Below are positions 1-7,031 of a DNA stretch of 7,801 nt, piece after piece. The notes below the pieces were generated by a model. The model had not been told where the DNA came from and did no database searches. It saw nothing but the letters and a program-made list of their open reading frames with translations. The DNA comes from Acidovorax sp. Its GTDB lineage: Bacteria; Pseudomonadota; Gammaproteobacteria; Burkholderiales; Burkholderiaceae_C. The translations under genes and the position numbers were made by a program. Every line of letters begins with the position of its first letter. The stretch's first letter is position 1. The DNA lies in NCBI GenBank assembly GCA_011620245.1, contig WOZN01000027.1, positions 1-7,801 on the forward strand. Reading direction: 5' to 3'.

Positions 1-138
1 TGCAGGGCGCAGGCCTGTCGGAGACAGGCCTTCTTCGCGCTGTCCAACAGCACGCTGGTGCTGTTGGAGCCGCAGCGCTCAGCCTTGCCTGGCACCCCGA
101 TCACGGCACCGGCGGGCGCATCCAACTGCCGTTTTTAG
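1..138 (+). CDS. Possible 3' end of an unidentified CDS (partial, uncertain)
   Basis: Frame 1 is open from the window edge to a TAG stop at 136-138 and gives 45 residues, including AFFALSNSTLVLLEPQ in the middle and ending SNCRF. About four fifths of its codons end in G or C, as expected for a gene in this genome. However, the opposite strand is also open over most of the same stretch with similar bias, so this is weak support. If real, the gene is convergent with the response regulator gene, with only 2 bp between the two stop codons. I do not recognise the product. Against a coding role, the stretch contains two perfect inverted repeats (11-31 and 43-68), which suit a noncoding or terminator region better. 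More sequence to the left would settle it. Confidence 0.3.
   Translation, partial: CRAQACRRQAFFALSNSTLVLLEPQRSALPGTPITAPAGASNCRF
11..31. repeat. Perfect 9-bp inverted repeat, terminator-like hairpin
   Basis: AGGCCTGTC at 11-19 and GACAGGCCT at 23-31 are exact reverse complements around a 3-nt GGA loop. On the plus strand the stem is followed by TTCTTCG, a weak T-rich tail, so it could end transcription of a gene to the left. No T-tract follows it on the minus strand, so it is a poor terminator for the response regulator operon. Confidence 0.5.
43..68. repeat. Perfect 11-bp inverted repeat
   Basis: TCCAACAGCAC at 43-53 pairs without mismatch with GTGCTGTTGGA at 58-68 around a 4-nt GCTG loop. 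It lies 11 bp after the hairpin at 11-31, giving two strong hairpins in a row. No T-tract follows on either strand, so it does not look like a simple intrinsic terminator. It could be an RNA structure, a protein-binding palindrome or part of a dispersed repeat. Confidence 0.55.
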
Positions 139-140
139 GT

Positions 141-776
141 TCAACCGCCCTCCAGGCCCTCCGGGTCCGCACGCAGGATCAGGCGTGCCAGGTCGGCGGC
201 GTGGCCACTGCCAGTTTTTTCGGTGATGCGCTGCCGGTGCACATGCACGGTGTGATCGCTGATGGCCAGCTGCCGCGCCACTTCCTTGTTGCTCAGGCCC
301 AGTGCCAGCAGGCGCGCCACGCCGCGCTCGCGCGGCGACAGGCGCCCAAGCCGCTCCTGCGCGGCGGCGCGCAGCCCCTGCTGGTGCTGCGCCGCCAGGC
401 CCGCCGCCACGGCATGGTTCAGCGCATCGAGCAGCGCCTGCTCGCGAAAGGGCTTTTGCAAAAAATCAATGGCGCCTGCGCGCATGGCCTGCACGGCCTG
501 GTCGATGTCGCCGTGACCGGTCATGAACACAATGGGAAATGCGCGCCCCAGGGCGGCCAGGCGCCGCTGCAGTTCCAGCCCGCTCATGCGCGGCATGCGG
601 ATGTCCAGCAGCAGACAGTAGCCCTGCGGCGCGGGCGCCGGGTCGGCATCGAGAAAATGCTGCGCCTGCGCGTAGCCCAGGGGCGCAAAGCCCAGTCCCT
701 CCACCATGAACAGGGTGGAGCGCAAAAAGGCGGGGTCGTCATCGACCACATGGATGACGGGAGCGGGTGCAGTCAT
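141..776 (-). CDS. FixJ/TtrR-like two-component response regulator (REC + LuxR-type HTH)
   Basis: A cytoplasmic transcription factor of 211 residues, probably activated by phosphoryl transfer from the adjacent histidine kinase. The receiver domain covers about residues 5-120. It has the acidic cluster D12-D14, the phosphorylatable D58 in LLLDIRMP, T86 in FMTGHGD and K108 in LQKPF. A LuxR/FixJ-type helix-turn-helix covers about 146-200, starting LSPRERGVARLL, with a recognition-helix region around HTVHVHRQRITEK. Both length and architecture are standard for the FixJ/NarL-type family, and the HTH resembles TtrR and FixJ. The ATG (776-774) overlaps the kinase stop codon as ATGA. An AAGGA ribosome binding site lies at 790-786, inside the kinase gene, 9 nt before the start, so translation is probably coupled. 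The target promoter is not identifiable here. The family call is firm; assigning it as true TtrR would need tetrathionate reductase genes nearby, and none are visible. Confidence 0.93.
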   Translation of the reverse strand: MTAPAPVIHVVDDDPAFLRSTLFMVEGLGFAPLGYAQAQHFLDADPAPAPQGYCLLLDIRMPRMSGLELQRRLAALGRAFPIVFMTGHGDIDQAVQAMRAGAIDFLQKPFREQALLDALNHAVAAGLAAQHQQGLRAAAQERLGRLSPRERGVARLLALGLSNKEVARQLAISDHTVHVHRQRITEKTGSGHAADLARLILRADPEGLEGG

Positions 777-2632
777 GGCGTGGTTTCCTTGGGGGCCGGC
801 AGCGCAGAGGCCGTGGGCAGTGCCAGCGGCAGCAGCAGCTCGAACACCATGCCGGGGCCGCCAGTCGCATCGGCGGGGCGGGCCTGCAGCGCGCCGCCAT
901 GCGTTTCCGCAATGCCGCGGCAGATGGACAGGCCCAGGCCCAGGCCGTCGGGGCGGGTGGTGTAGAAGGGCTCGAACAGCCGTGCGCGCTCGGCCTCGCT
1001 CAGGGGCGCGCCTTGGTCTTGCACGGCGATGGCCAGGCGGTCTGCCCGGCGTTCGATGTAGATGGTGGTGGGGGCGTCGGCGCGGCCCGCGGCGCGGTGG
1101 GCGTCCAGCGCATTCTTGAGCAGGTTCAGCAGCACCTGCTGGATCTGCTGCGGGTCGCCCGGCACGCGCAGGCCCACGCTATCGGGCGCACAGTCCACGC
1201 GAATGGACGGCGCCTGGCCGAGCAGGCCGCAAAACAGCGCCACGGCCTCGTTGGCCAGCGCCACCGGGTCGCTGAGCGCACGCACCGGCACCCGCTTGCG
1301 CGCCAGCGCGCGTATGGCCCCGATCACGCGCGTGGCGCGCTCGGTTTCCTGGGCGATGTCCTGCAGTGCCAGCGCCAGCGCGTCGGGCGTGAGGTCGCCC
1401 CGTGAGGCGCGCCGGCGCACGGTGGCGGCGTAGTTGGCAATGGTGGCCAGCGGGTGGCTGAGCTCGTGCGCCAGTGTGGCCGACAGTTCGCCCAGGATGG
1501 ACAGGCGCGAGAGATGGTCCATGGCCTCCTGGCCCTGCGCAATCTGCTGCGCCAGGCGCTCGCGCTCGCGCAGGCTGCGCGTGAGTTCGGCGGTGCGGCG
1601 CTTGACCAGCAGTTCCACATGCAGCATGTAGGCCGCGCCCAGCAGCAGCACCGCCAGCGTGCCGGCCAGCAGATACCAGTAGCGGCCCAGCAGCGCCTGC
1701 GGGCGCGTCTCGCGCAAAAATGCGTAGGGCTCGACCTGCAGCGCGCGCAGCACCTCGTGCACTCGCTGGTAGTCGGCGGGCACCGACCAGCGGCTGCCCT
1801 GGGCATCGGCGGGCTGGGCCAGCAGGGCCAGCAGCACGATGCGGCCCAGCTCGGGCGGCGTGCTGGCCAGCGCGACAAAGGCCCAGCCGGGGTACATTGG
1901 TGTGGACGACTGGCAGGTGGCAGGCGCATCGGGCCGCGCACCCACCACCAGCAGCGCGCCCGGTGCCACGCGGCCCGCGCGTTCGAGCTGTTCCAGCACG
2001 CAGGTGCGCAAGATGCCGGCATCGGCCCGGCCTGCCAGTACCGCGTCGGCCACGCGCTGCATCGGAAAGCCGGTGAACACCCGCTGCACCGCGCTCGCCT
2101 CGGCGTCCAGGCCGCTTTGCAGCCATTCGTGCGCCACCAGCTGGTAGCCGCCAAACGCATCTTCGGCCACCGCCGCCACGCGCTGCCCGCGCACGGCCTG
2201 CAGCGTGGCCGGTAACGGCGCGTCTGCGCGCACCACCACGGCCGAACCCACGGTGTGCGCGGGGTCGTTGCTTTCGGCCCTAGTCTGGGTGGCGATGCGC
2301 GTGGCACCATGGCGCGCCTCCAACCGCAGGTAATGCCCGGGGTTGGTCACGACAAAATCCAGGGCGCGCCGCGCCAGCGCGGCGTCGAGCGCATCCGGGT
2401 CGAGCACCTGCAGCCGCACGCTGTGCCCCGGCAGGGCGCGGGCCAGCCCGTCGGCCAGCGGCTGCCACAGGCGCCGCGTGTCCTCGCCGCCGAGCACGGA
2501 GAGCACGCCGATGTCGATGGCTGCCGGTGCCGCCGACGGCGCGGCCCCCACCATGGACGCGGCAAACAGGCAGGCCGCCGCCAGCCAGCGCCATGCCGCG
2601 CTGGCGCATCGGAAGGGGGTAGGCCTGCGCAT
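773..2632 (-). CDS. Sensor histidine kinase with periplasmic PhnD-like domain (TtrS-like)
   Basis: A 619-residue inner-membrane kinase. Residues 1-37 look like a signal peptide or first membrane anchor (MRRPTPFR..., then WLAAACLFAASMVGA). Residues about 38-300 form a phosphonate-binding (PhnD-like) periplasmic domain, starting IDIGVLSVLGGED and including VVTNPGHYLRLE. A membrane helix at about 317-338 is followed by a charged, probably coiled-coil linker (340-370). The kinase core has the H box with phosphoacceptor H389 in LAHELSHPL, the N box NLLKNALDA (503-511), a G1-like DQGAP (539-543), the F box FEPFYTT (553-559) and the G2 box DGLGLGLSI. The layout matches TtrS-type sensors; the ligand is unknown. 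The frame is open back to 2755, but I prefer the ATG at 2632-2630 because the signal peptide begins there and the extension runs through a palindromic repeat. No good ribosome binding site precedes it. It overlaps the regulator gene by 4 bp. Confidence 0.88.
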   Translation of the reverse strand: MRRPTPFRCASAAWRWLAAACLFAASMVGAAPSAAPAAIDIGVLSVLGGEDTRRLWQPLADGLARALPGHSVRLQVLDPDALDAALARRALDFVVTNPGHYLRLEARHGATRIATQTRAESNDPAHTVGSAVVVRADAPLPATLQAVRGQRVAAVAEDAFGGYQLVAHEWLQSGLDAEASAVQRVFTGFPMQRVADAVLAGRADAGILRTCVLEQLERAGRVAPGALLVVGARPDAPATCQSSTPMYPGWAFVALASTPPELGRIVLLALLAQPADAQGSRWSVPADYQRVHEVLRALQVEPYAFLRETRPQALLGRYWYLLAGTLAVLLLGAAYMLHVELLVKRRTAELTRSLRERERLAQQIAQGQEAMDHLSRLSILGELSATLAHELSHPLATIANYAATVRRRASRGDLTPDALALALQDIAQETERATRVIGAIRALARKRVPVRALSDPVALANEAVALFCGLLGQAPSIRVDCAPDSVGLRVPGDPQQIQQVLLNLLKNALDAHRAAGRADAPTTIYIERRADRLAIAVQDQGAPLSEAERARLFEPFYTTRPDGLGLGLSICRGIAETHGGALQARPADATGGPGMVFELLLPLALPTASALPAPKETTP

Positions 2633-2687
2633 GGCCGAATTGTAAGCAGCGCAACCGCCCCGGATTTCAGGGCAAAAACAGGCTTTG

Positions 2688-2716
2688 GCGCTTGTCTGGA
2701 AAGCGCAAGTAGCTAT
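2688..2716 (-). repeat. Palindromic intergenic repeat, copy A
   Basis: Read on the minus strand, this 29-bp core follows the pattern ATAGC-N5-GCGCTTT-N3-GACAAGCGC, identical in length and in all fixed blocks to the copy at 4284-4312 on the plus strand. Similarity continues beyond the core into an AA..CCT..TTT stretch, so the element probably covers about 2673-2722. The GCGCTT/AAGCGC arms form the hairpin; the outer stem has mismatches. Dispersed elements of this kind are, to my knowledge, frequent in Comamonadaceae intergenic regions. It lies in the 5' leader region of the kinase gene. Confidence 0.7.
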
Positions 2717-2730
2717 GAATTCAATAGCTA
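2710..2730. repeat. Perfect 7-bp inverted repeat around an EcoRI site
   Basis: TAGCTAT (2710-2716) and ATAGCTA (2724-2730) are exact reverse complements separated by GAATTCA. It overlaps the end of palindromic repeat copy A, so it may be the terminus of that element and not an independent operator. It lies about 80 bp from the kinase start and 150 bp from the aminotransferase start, in the shared divergent region. Confidence 0.5.
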
Positions 2731-2796
2731 ATTGGTCACAATCCATGCACGGCAAGACGGGCCAATGCTTGCATCAACCCGCAAGTGAACATTGAT

Positions 2797-2815
2797 ATTG
2801 CTCTCTTTGAGCAAT
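2797..2815. promoter_or_regulatory. Inverted repeat in the aminotransferase upstream region (candidate operator or hairpin)
   Basis: ATTGCTC (2797-2803) and GAGCAAT (2809-2815) are exact reverse complements around TCTTT. The repeat sits about 70 bp before the aminotransferase start and just before the possible leader ORF. A poor sigma-70-like pair lies just upstream (TTGCAT at 2769-2774 and GATATT at 2794-2799, spacer 19), so the repeat would overlap or closely follow a start site. Operator function is inference only. Confidence 0.3.
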
Positions 2816-2832
2816 TGGCGACCGGAGCAACA

Positions 2833-2886
2833 ATGGCGGCTCAGTGCCCCGGCTGGGGCGCCTATTTGCATCGGAGAAACCCATGA
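2833..2886 (+). CDS. Possible 17-codon leader ORF coupled to the aminotransferase gene
   Basis: ATG at 2833 is preceded by GGAG at 2824-2827 with a 5-nt gap, a good ribosome binding site. The ORF encodes MAAQCPGWGAYLHRRNP and stops at TGA 2884-2886, which overlaps the aminotransferase ATG (2883-2885) as ATGA. This is the classic geometry of translational coupling. The peptide resembles no family I know and has no obvious run of one amino acid that would suggest attenuation. It may be fortuitous. The good start signal and exact overlap are the only support. Confidence 0.35.
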   Translation: MAAQCPGWGAYLHRRNP

Positions 2887-4241
2887 GCTTTGCCCCCACC
2901 GACACCCCCGCCACTGGCGCCCCACTGCGCATGGATGCCGCCTGGCTCGATGCGCACTGGATGCCCTACACGGCCAATCGCCAGTTCAAGGCCCAGCCGC
3001 GCATGATCGTGGCGGCCAGCGGCGCCTATTTCACCGACAGCGAAGGCCGCAAGATTTTTGACGGCCTCTCGGGCCTGTGGTGCTCGGGCCTGGGCCATGG
3101 CCGCCGCGAGATTGCCGAGGCGATTGGCCAGCAGGCGATGAAGCTCGATTACGCGCCCGCCTTCCAGTTTGGCCACCCGCTGTCGTTCGAGCTGGCCAAC
3201 CGCGTCAAGGAACTCACCCCCGCAGGGCTCGACTATGTGTTCTTTACCGGCTCGGGCTCCGAGTCGGCCGACACCTCGCTGAAGATGGCCCGCGCCTACT
3301 GGCGCGCCAAGGGCCAGGGCACCAAGACGCGCCTGATCGGCCGCGAAAAGGGCTACCACGGCGTGAACTTCGGCGGCATCTCGGTGGGCGGCATCGGCGC
3401 CAACCGCAAGCTGTTCGGCCAGGGCGTCGAGGCCGACCACCTGCCCCACACCCAGCCGCCTGCGGGTTCGTTCCACAAGGGCATGCCGCCCACGGGCCAG
3501 GAGCTGGCCGACCGCCTGCTGGACCTGATTGCGCTGCACGATGCCAGCAACATCGCCGCCGTCATCGTGGAGCCGTTTTCGGGCTCGGCCGGTGTCGTCA
3601 TCCCGCCCTTGGGCTACCTGCAGCGCCTGCGCGAGATCTGCACGCAAAACAACATCCTGCTGATTTTTGATGAGGTGATCAGCGGTTTTGGCCGCTCGGG
3701 CGCATTCACCGGTGCCGAGGCCTTTGGCGTGACGCCCGACATCCTGAACTTTGCCAAGCAGGTCACCAACGGCGCGCAGCCGCTGGGTGGCTGCGTTGCA
3801 GCCAAGGAGATTTACGACGCTTTCATGGCGGCGGGCGGCCCGGACTACATGCTCGAATTTCCGCATGGCTACACCTACTCGGCCCACCCCGTGGTCTGCG
3901 CGGCAGGCCTGGCGGCGCTCGACATCCTGCAAAAGGAAGACATGATCGGCCGCGTCAATGCCCTGGCGCCGTATTTCGAAGAAGGCGTGCACAGCCTCAA
4001 GGGCGCCAAGCATGTGCTGGACATCCGTAACTTTGGTCTGGCTGCGGGCTTGACCATTGCGCCGCTGCCCGGCGAGCCTGCCCGCCGCCCCTACGAGATT
4101 GCGATGAACTGCTGGAAGAAGGGCTTTTATGTGCGCTACGGCGGCGACACCATCCAGCTGGCCCCGCCGTTCATCAGCGAAAAGGCCGAAATCGACCGGC
4201 TGATCAACGCGCTGGGCGACGCGCTGGCGGAAACGGCGTAA
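2883..4241 (+). CDS. Omega-amino acid:pyruvate aminotransferase (beta-alanine--pyruvate transaminase, class III, PLP)
   Basis: A cytoplasmic PLP enzyme of 452 residues that moves the terminal amino group of beta-alanine or other omega-amines to pyruvate, giving a semialdehyde and L-alanine. It resembles the Pseudomonas omega-amino acid:pyruvate transaminase along its whole length, for example LDAHWMPYTANRQF near the start, then GYHGVNFGG and HDASNIAAVIVEP. Expected active-site features are present: the phosphate-binding GSGSE (123-127), Y158 in GYHG, D263 in IFDEV, the PLP lysine K292 in AKQVTNG, and R418 in VRYGGDT, the position of the substrate-carboxylate arginine in this family. The start at 2883 is chosen because GGAG at 2873-2876 precedes it and family members begin near here; an in-frame ATG at 2844 has no comparable site. 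It is divergent from the kinase gene. No catabolic dehydrogenase partner is adjacent, so the in vivo substrate (beta-alanine, polyamine or taurine-type) is open. Confidence 0.93.
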   Translation: MSFAPTDTPATGAPLRMDAAWLDAHWMPYTANRQFKAQPRMIVAASGAYFTDSEGRKIFDGLSGLWCSGLGHGRREIAEAIGQQAMKLDYAPAFQFGHPLSFELANRVKELTPAGLDYVFFTGSGSESADTSLKMARAYWRAKGQGTKTRLIGREKGYHGVNFGGISVGGIGANRKLFGQGVEADHLPHTQPPAGSFHKGMPPTGQELADRLLDLIALHDASNIAAVIVEPFSGSAGVVIPPLGYLQRLREICTQNNILLIFDEVISGFGRSGAFTGAEAFGVTPDILNFAKQVTNGAQPLGGCVAAKEIYDAFMAAGGPDYMLEFPHGYTYSAHPVVCAAGLAALDILQKEDMIGRVNALAPYFEEGVHSLKGAKHVLDIRNFGLAAGLTIAPLPGEPARRPYEIAMNCWKKGFYVRYGGDTIQLAPPFISEKAEIDRLINALGDALAETA

Positions 4242-4283
4242 TTCACACCAGCCGCATGTTCTACCCAATTTGCTGCATTTTTA

Positions 4284-4317
4284 ATAGCATTCAGCGCTTT
4301 ACTGACAAGCGCTGAAT
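4284..4317 (+). repeat. Palindromic intergenic repeat, copy B, with perfect 11-bp hairpin
   Basis: ATTCAGCGCTT (4289-4299) and AAGCGCTGAAT (4307-4317) are exact reverse complements around a 7-nt loop. The block 4284-4312 has the same ATAGC-N5-GCGCTTT-N3-GACAAGCGC pattern as copy A, in the opposite orientation. It lies 42 bp after the aminotransferase stop codon. The tail CCTTGTTT is only mildly T-rich, so it could stall or end transcription or protect the 3' end, but it is not a canonical terminator. Confidence 0.75.
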
Positions 4318-4468
4318 CCTTGTTTCACTGTTATTCCTGCTCCACCTCGCCTGGCTTTCACCGGCCAAAGGAATGGTGCTCCCGACCTTGCCGCTTCTAT
4401 CCTTTCTCGAACAAGTGTTTCAACCAGGTACGCATGTTTGCAGACCAGGGTTTCCACCGAACGAAGCC

Positions 4469-4474
4469 TACAAT
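4469..4474 (+). promoter_or_regulatory. Candidate -10 box for the malic enzyme gene
   Basis: TACAAT matches the sigma-70 -10 consensus at five of six positions and lies 83 bp before the malic enzyme ATG. No convincing -35 hexamer occurs at 16-18 bp; the nearest TTG-type hexamer, TTGCAG at 4438-4443, is 25 bp away. If used, the promoter would need an activator or a relaxed -35. Confidence 0.25.
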
Positions 4475-4557
4475 GCACCTCCCCTAACAAAGCTGACGGC
4501 CCGCCCCGAGCAGATCAACCGCGGACCCCGGTACTTTCTGAAAGCTGGAGGCGCTTG

Positions 4558-6876
4558 ATGCCCGAGAAAACAACGGCCGACAACCACAACCTTCCCGACA
4601 AACGCGCAATCCTGCGCAAGGCGGCTCTCGAATACCACGAGTTTCCCAAGCCCGGCAAGATTGCGATTGCCGCGACCAAGCAGATGGTCAACCAGCACGA
4701 TCTGGCGTTGGCCTACTCGCCGGGCGTGGCAGCCCCGTGCGAAGAAATCATCAAGGACCCGAACGCGGCCTTCAAATACACCAGCCGGGGCAACCTGGTG
4801 GGCGTGGTGACCAACGGCACCGCCGTGCTGGGCCTGGGCGACATCGGTCCGCTGGCGGGCAAGCCGGTGATGGAGGGCAAGGCGGTTCTGTTCAAGAAGT
4901 TCTCGGGCATCGATGTGTTCGACATCGAGATCAACGAGAAAGACCCCGAAAAGCTGGTCGAGATCATTGCGGCGCTGGAGCCTACCTTCGGCGGCATCAA
5001 CCTCGAAGACATCAAGGCGCCCGACTGCTTTTATGTGGAGCGCAAGCTGCGCGAGCGCATGAAGATCCCGGTCTTTCATGACGACCAGCATGGCACGGCC
5101 ATCACCGTGGGCGCGGCCATCCTCAACGGCCTGAAAGTGGCGGGCAAGGACCTTCAGAACATCAAGCTCGTGACCTCGGGCGCGGGTGCTGCGGCGCTGG
5201 CCTGCCTGGGCCTGCTGGTCAAGCTGGGCATCCCGCGCGAGCATATCTGGGTGACCGACCTGGCGGGCGTGGTCTATGAAGGCCGCACCGAGCTGATGGA
5301 CGAGGACAAGATCCAGTTCGCGCAAAAGACCTCGGCGCGCACACTGGGCGAAGTGATCGCGGATGCCGATGTGTTCCTGGGCCTGTCGGCCGGCGGCGTG
5401 CTCAAGAAGGACATGGTGGCCAAGATGGCTGCCCGCCCGCTGATTTTTGCCCTGGCCAACCCCAACCCCGAGATCCAGCCCGAGGATGTGAAGGCCGTGC
5501 GCGACGACGCCATCATGGCCACGGGCCGCTCGGATTATCCGAACCAGGTCAACAACGTCCTGTGCTTTCCCTACATCTTCCGGGGTACGCTGGACTGTGG
5601 CGCCACCACCATCACCTTGGAGATGGAAATCGCCGCCGTGCACGCCATCGCCCAGTTGGCCCAGGCCGAGCAAAGCGAAGTGGTGGCGGCCGCCTATGTG
5701 GGTGAGCCGCTGGCCTTTGGCCCCGAATACCTGATTCCCAAGCCGTTCGACCCGCGCCTGATGATGATGATTGCGCCGGCCGTGGCCCAGGCCGCGGCCG
5801 ACAGTGGCGTTGCGCTGCGCCCCATCGCGGACATGGACGCCTACCGCGACCATCTGCAGACCTTCGTGTATGCCTCCGGCACCACCATGAAGCCCATCTT
5901 CACCGCCGCCAAGATCGCCACCAAAAAGCGCGTGGCCTATGCCGAGGGCGAGGAAGAGCGCGTGCTGCGCGCCGCGCAGATCGTGGTGGACGAGAAGATC
6001 GCGCGCCCCACGCTGATTGGCCGCCCCGCCATCATTGCCCAGCGCATCGAAAAGTTCGGCCTGCGCCTGCAGCAAGGGCGTGACTACGACATCGTCAACG
6101 TCGAGCAGGACCACCGCTACCGCGACTTCTGGCAGACCTACCACCGCATGACTGACCGCAAAGGCGTGACGGTGCCCATCGCCAAGATCGAAATGCGCCG
6201 GCGCCTGTCGCTGATCGGCGCCATGTTGCTGTACAAGGGCGAAGTGGACGGCCTGATCGTGGGCACCTGGGGCCACACGGCGCTGCACCTGAACTACATC
6301 GACCAGGTGATCGGTAAGCGGGCCGGCGTATGCACCTACGCCTGCATGAACGGTTTGCTGCTGCCCGACCGCCAGGTGTTCCTGGTCGATACGCACGTGA
6401 ACTACGACCCCACGGCCGAACAGCTTGCCGAGATCGCCGTGATGGCGGCCGAGGAAATGATGCGTTTCGGCATCAAGCCCAAGGCCGCGCTGCTGTCGCA
6501 CTCCAACTTCGGCTCCAGCAACCAGCCCAGCGCGGTGAAGATGCGCCAGACGCTGGGGTTGCTGCGCGTGCAGGCGCCCTGGCTCGAAGTGGACGGCGAA
6601 ATGCACGGCGACGTGGCCCTGGACGGCAAGGCGCGCGCGGCCATCATGCCCCACAGCGACCTTATCGGCGACGCCAACCTGCTGGTGCTGCCCAACATCG
6701 ACGCGGCCAATATTTCCTACAACCTGCTCAAGACGGCAGCAGGCGGCAACATCGCCATCGGCCCCGTGCTGCTAGGAGCCGCACAGCCGGTGCATATCCT
6801 CACGGCCAGCACCACCGTGCGGCGTATCGTGAATATGACAGCCATCACCGTGGCCGACGCCAACGCAGCACGATAG
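4558..6876 (+). CDS. maeB: NADP-dependent malic enzyme with C-terminal phosphotransacetylase-like domain (MaeB type)
   Basis: A cytoplasmic enzyme of 772 residues that oxidatively decarboxylates malate to pyruvate and CO2 while making NADPH, linking the TCA cycle to the pyruvate node. The malic N-terminal domain (about 20-165) carries Y53 in [10 protein letters not shown] and K108 in [11 protein letters not shown], the expected catalytic pair, and E150/D151 in NLEDI. HDDQHGT (174-180) adds metal-binding aspartates. The nucleotide-binding domain (about 170-400) has the GAGAAALA loop (208-215) and ANPNPE (300-305). Residues about 435-772 form the phosphotransacetylase-like domain ([34 protein letters not shown]), which in this family is generally regarded as regulatory and not a working acetyltransferase. 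Length is close to that of E. coli MaeB (759). The start at 4558 follows GGAGG (4547-4551) by 6 nt and gives the usual N-terminus; the in-frame ATG at 4438 lacks support. A strong terminator follows, so it is probably monocistronic. Confidence 0.96.
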   Translation: MPEKTTADNHNLPDKRAILRKAALEYHEFPKPGKIAIAATKQMVNQHDLALAYSPGVAAPCEEIIKDPNAAFKYTSRGNLVGVVTNGTAVLGLGDIGPLAGKPVMEGKAVLFKKFSGIDVFDIEINEKDPEKLVEIIAALEPTFGGINLEDIKAPDCFYVERKLRERMKIPVFHDDQHGTAITVGAAILNGLKVAGKDLQNIKLVTSGAGAAALACLGLLVKLGIPREHIWVTDLAGVVYEGRTELMDEDKIQFAQKTSARTLGEVIADADVFLGLSAGGVLKKDMVAKMAARPLIFALANPNPEIQPEDVKAVRDDAIMATGRSDYPNQVNNVLCFPYIFRGTLDCGATTITLEMEIAAVHAIAQLAQAEQSEVVAAAYVGEPLAFGPEYLIPKPFDPRLMMMIAPAVAQAAADSGVALRPIADMDAYRDHLQTFVYASGTTMKPIFTAAKIATKKRVAYAEGEEERVLRAAQIVVDEKIARPTLIGRPAIIAQRIEKFGLRLQQGRDYDIVNVEQDHRYRDFWQTYHRMTDRKGVTVPIAKIEMRRRLSLIGAMLLYKGEVDGLIVGTWGHTALHLNYIDQVIGKRAGVCTYACMNGLLLPDRQVFLVDTHVNYDPTAEQLAEIAVMAAEEMMRFGIKPKAALLSHSNFGSSNQPSAVKMRQTLGLLRVQAPWLEVDGEMHGDVALDGKARAAIMPHSDLIGDANLLVLPNIDAANISYNLLKTAAGGNIAIGPVLLGAAQPVHILTASTTVRRIVNMTAITVADANAAR

Positions 6877-6926
6877 GCCTCTCACAAAAAGCGTGCACTA
6901 ACTCTGGTGCTCCCTGAATGCCCACT

Positions 6927-6962
6927 GCGCCTGCCCATTCTTTGTGCAGGCGCTTGCTTTTT
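6927..6962 (+). terminator. Rho-independent terminator of the malic enzyme gene
   Basis: GCGCCTGC (6927-6934) and GCAGGCGC (6946-6953) form a perfect 8-bp GC-rich stem with an 11-nt loop, followed at once by TTGCTTTTT (6954-6962). It starts 50 bp after the malic enzyme stop codon. It separates that gene from the RNase gene, which therefore needs its own promoter. Confidence 0.85.
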
Positions 6963-6990
6963 GGGGGCCTTTGAGCGACACTAGCCTGTT

Positions 6991-7009
6991 GAAATTTCGG
7001 GTTAACCCG
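6991..7009. promoter_or_regulatory. Palindrome upstream of the RNase gene (candidate operator)
   Basis: CGGGTTAACCCG (6998-7009) is a perfect 12-bp palindrome. It shares its first base with a second perfect palindrome, GAAATTTC (6991-6998). The pair lies between the malic enzyme terminator and the RNase ribosome binding site, 22 bp before the start codon, where an operator or start-site element would be expected. I could not identify a convincing -35/-10 pair. Confidence 0.35.
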
Positions 7010-7031
7010 CAGTTTCTGAAAGGTGTCGTTG

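Larger units (their letters stand above)
4242..4557. other. 316-bp intergenic region between aminotransferase and malic enzyme
   Basis: Apart from palindromic repeat copy B and a possible -10 box (4469-4474), I see nothing definite. Base composition is less GC-rich than the flanking genes. Short open frames here have no ribosome binding site or recognisable product. The region probably contains the malic enzyme promoter and 5' leader. Confidence 0.6.

Noticed and set aside
201..1405. Plus-strand open frames over the regulator and kinase genes
   Set aside because: Antisense shadows. The minus-strand proteins show complete receiver, HTH and kinase motifs, while the plus-strand translations are low-complexity R/A/G/Q-rich.
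2633..2755. 41-codon N-terminal extension of the histidine kinase
   Set aside because: It would place a cysteine-rich, repeat-encoded stretch before a clear signal peptide, and it reads through palindromic repeat copy A.
2844..2882. 13-codon N-terminal extension of the aminotransferase
   Set aside because: The ATG at 2883 has GGAG at proper spacing and gives a normal family N-terminus; the 2844 start has no ribosome binding site.
2862..4268. Open frame of 468 codons antisense to the aminotransferase gene
   Set aside because: Its composition (rich in R, A, G, H, V, Q) is what results from reading a high-GC gene on the opposite strand. It has no recognisable motif, and the plus strand encodes a clear enzyme over the same bases.
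4438..4557. 40-codon N-terminal extension of the malic enzyme
   Set aside because: The GGAGG site 6 nt before 4558 and the normal MaeB N-terminus support the later start, and the extension covers the candidate -10 box.
4468..6654. Open frame of 728 codons antisense to the malic enzyme gene
   Set aside because: Same reason: a GC-driven shadow of a well-supported gene, with repetitive H/Q/G/V-rich composition and no family resemblance.
5860..6876. Malic enzyme fused to phosphotransacetylase as a novel fusion
   Set aside because: This is the standard architecture of MaeB-type enzymes, so the fusion is not unusual.
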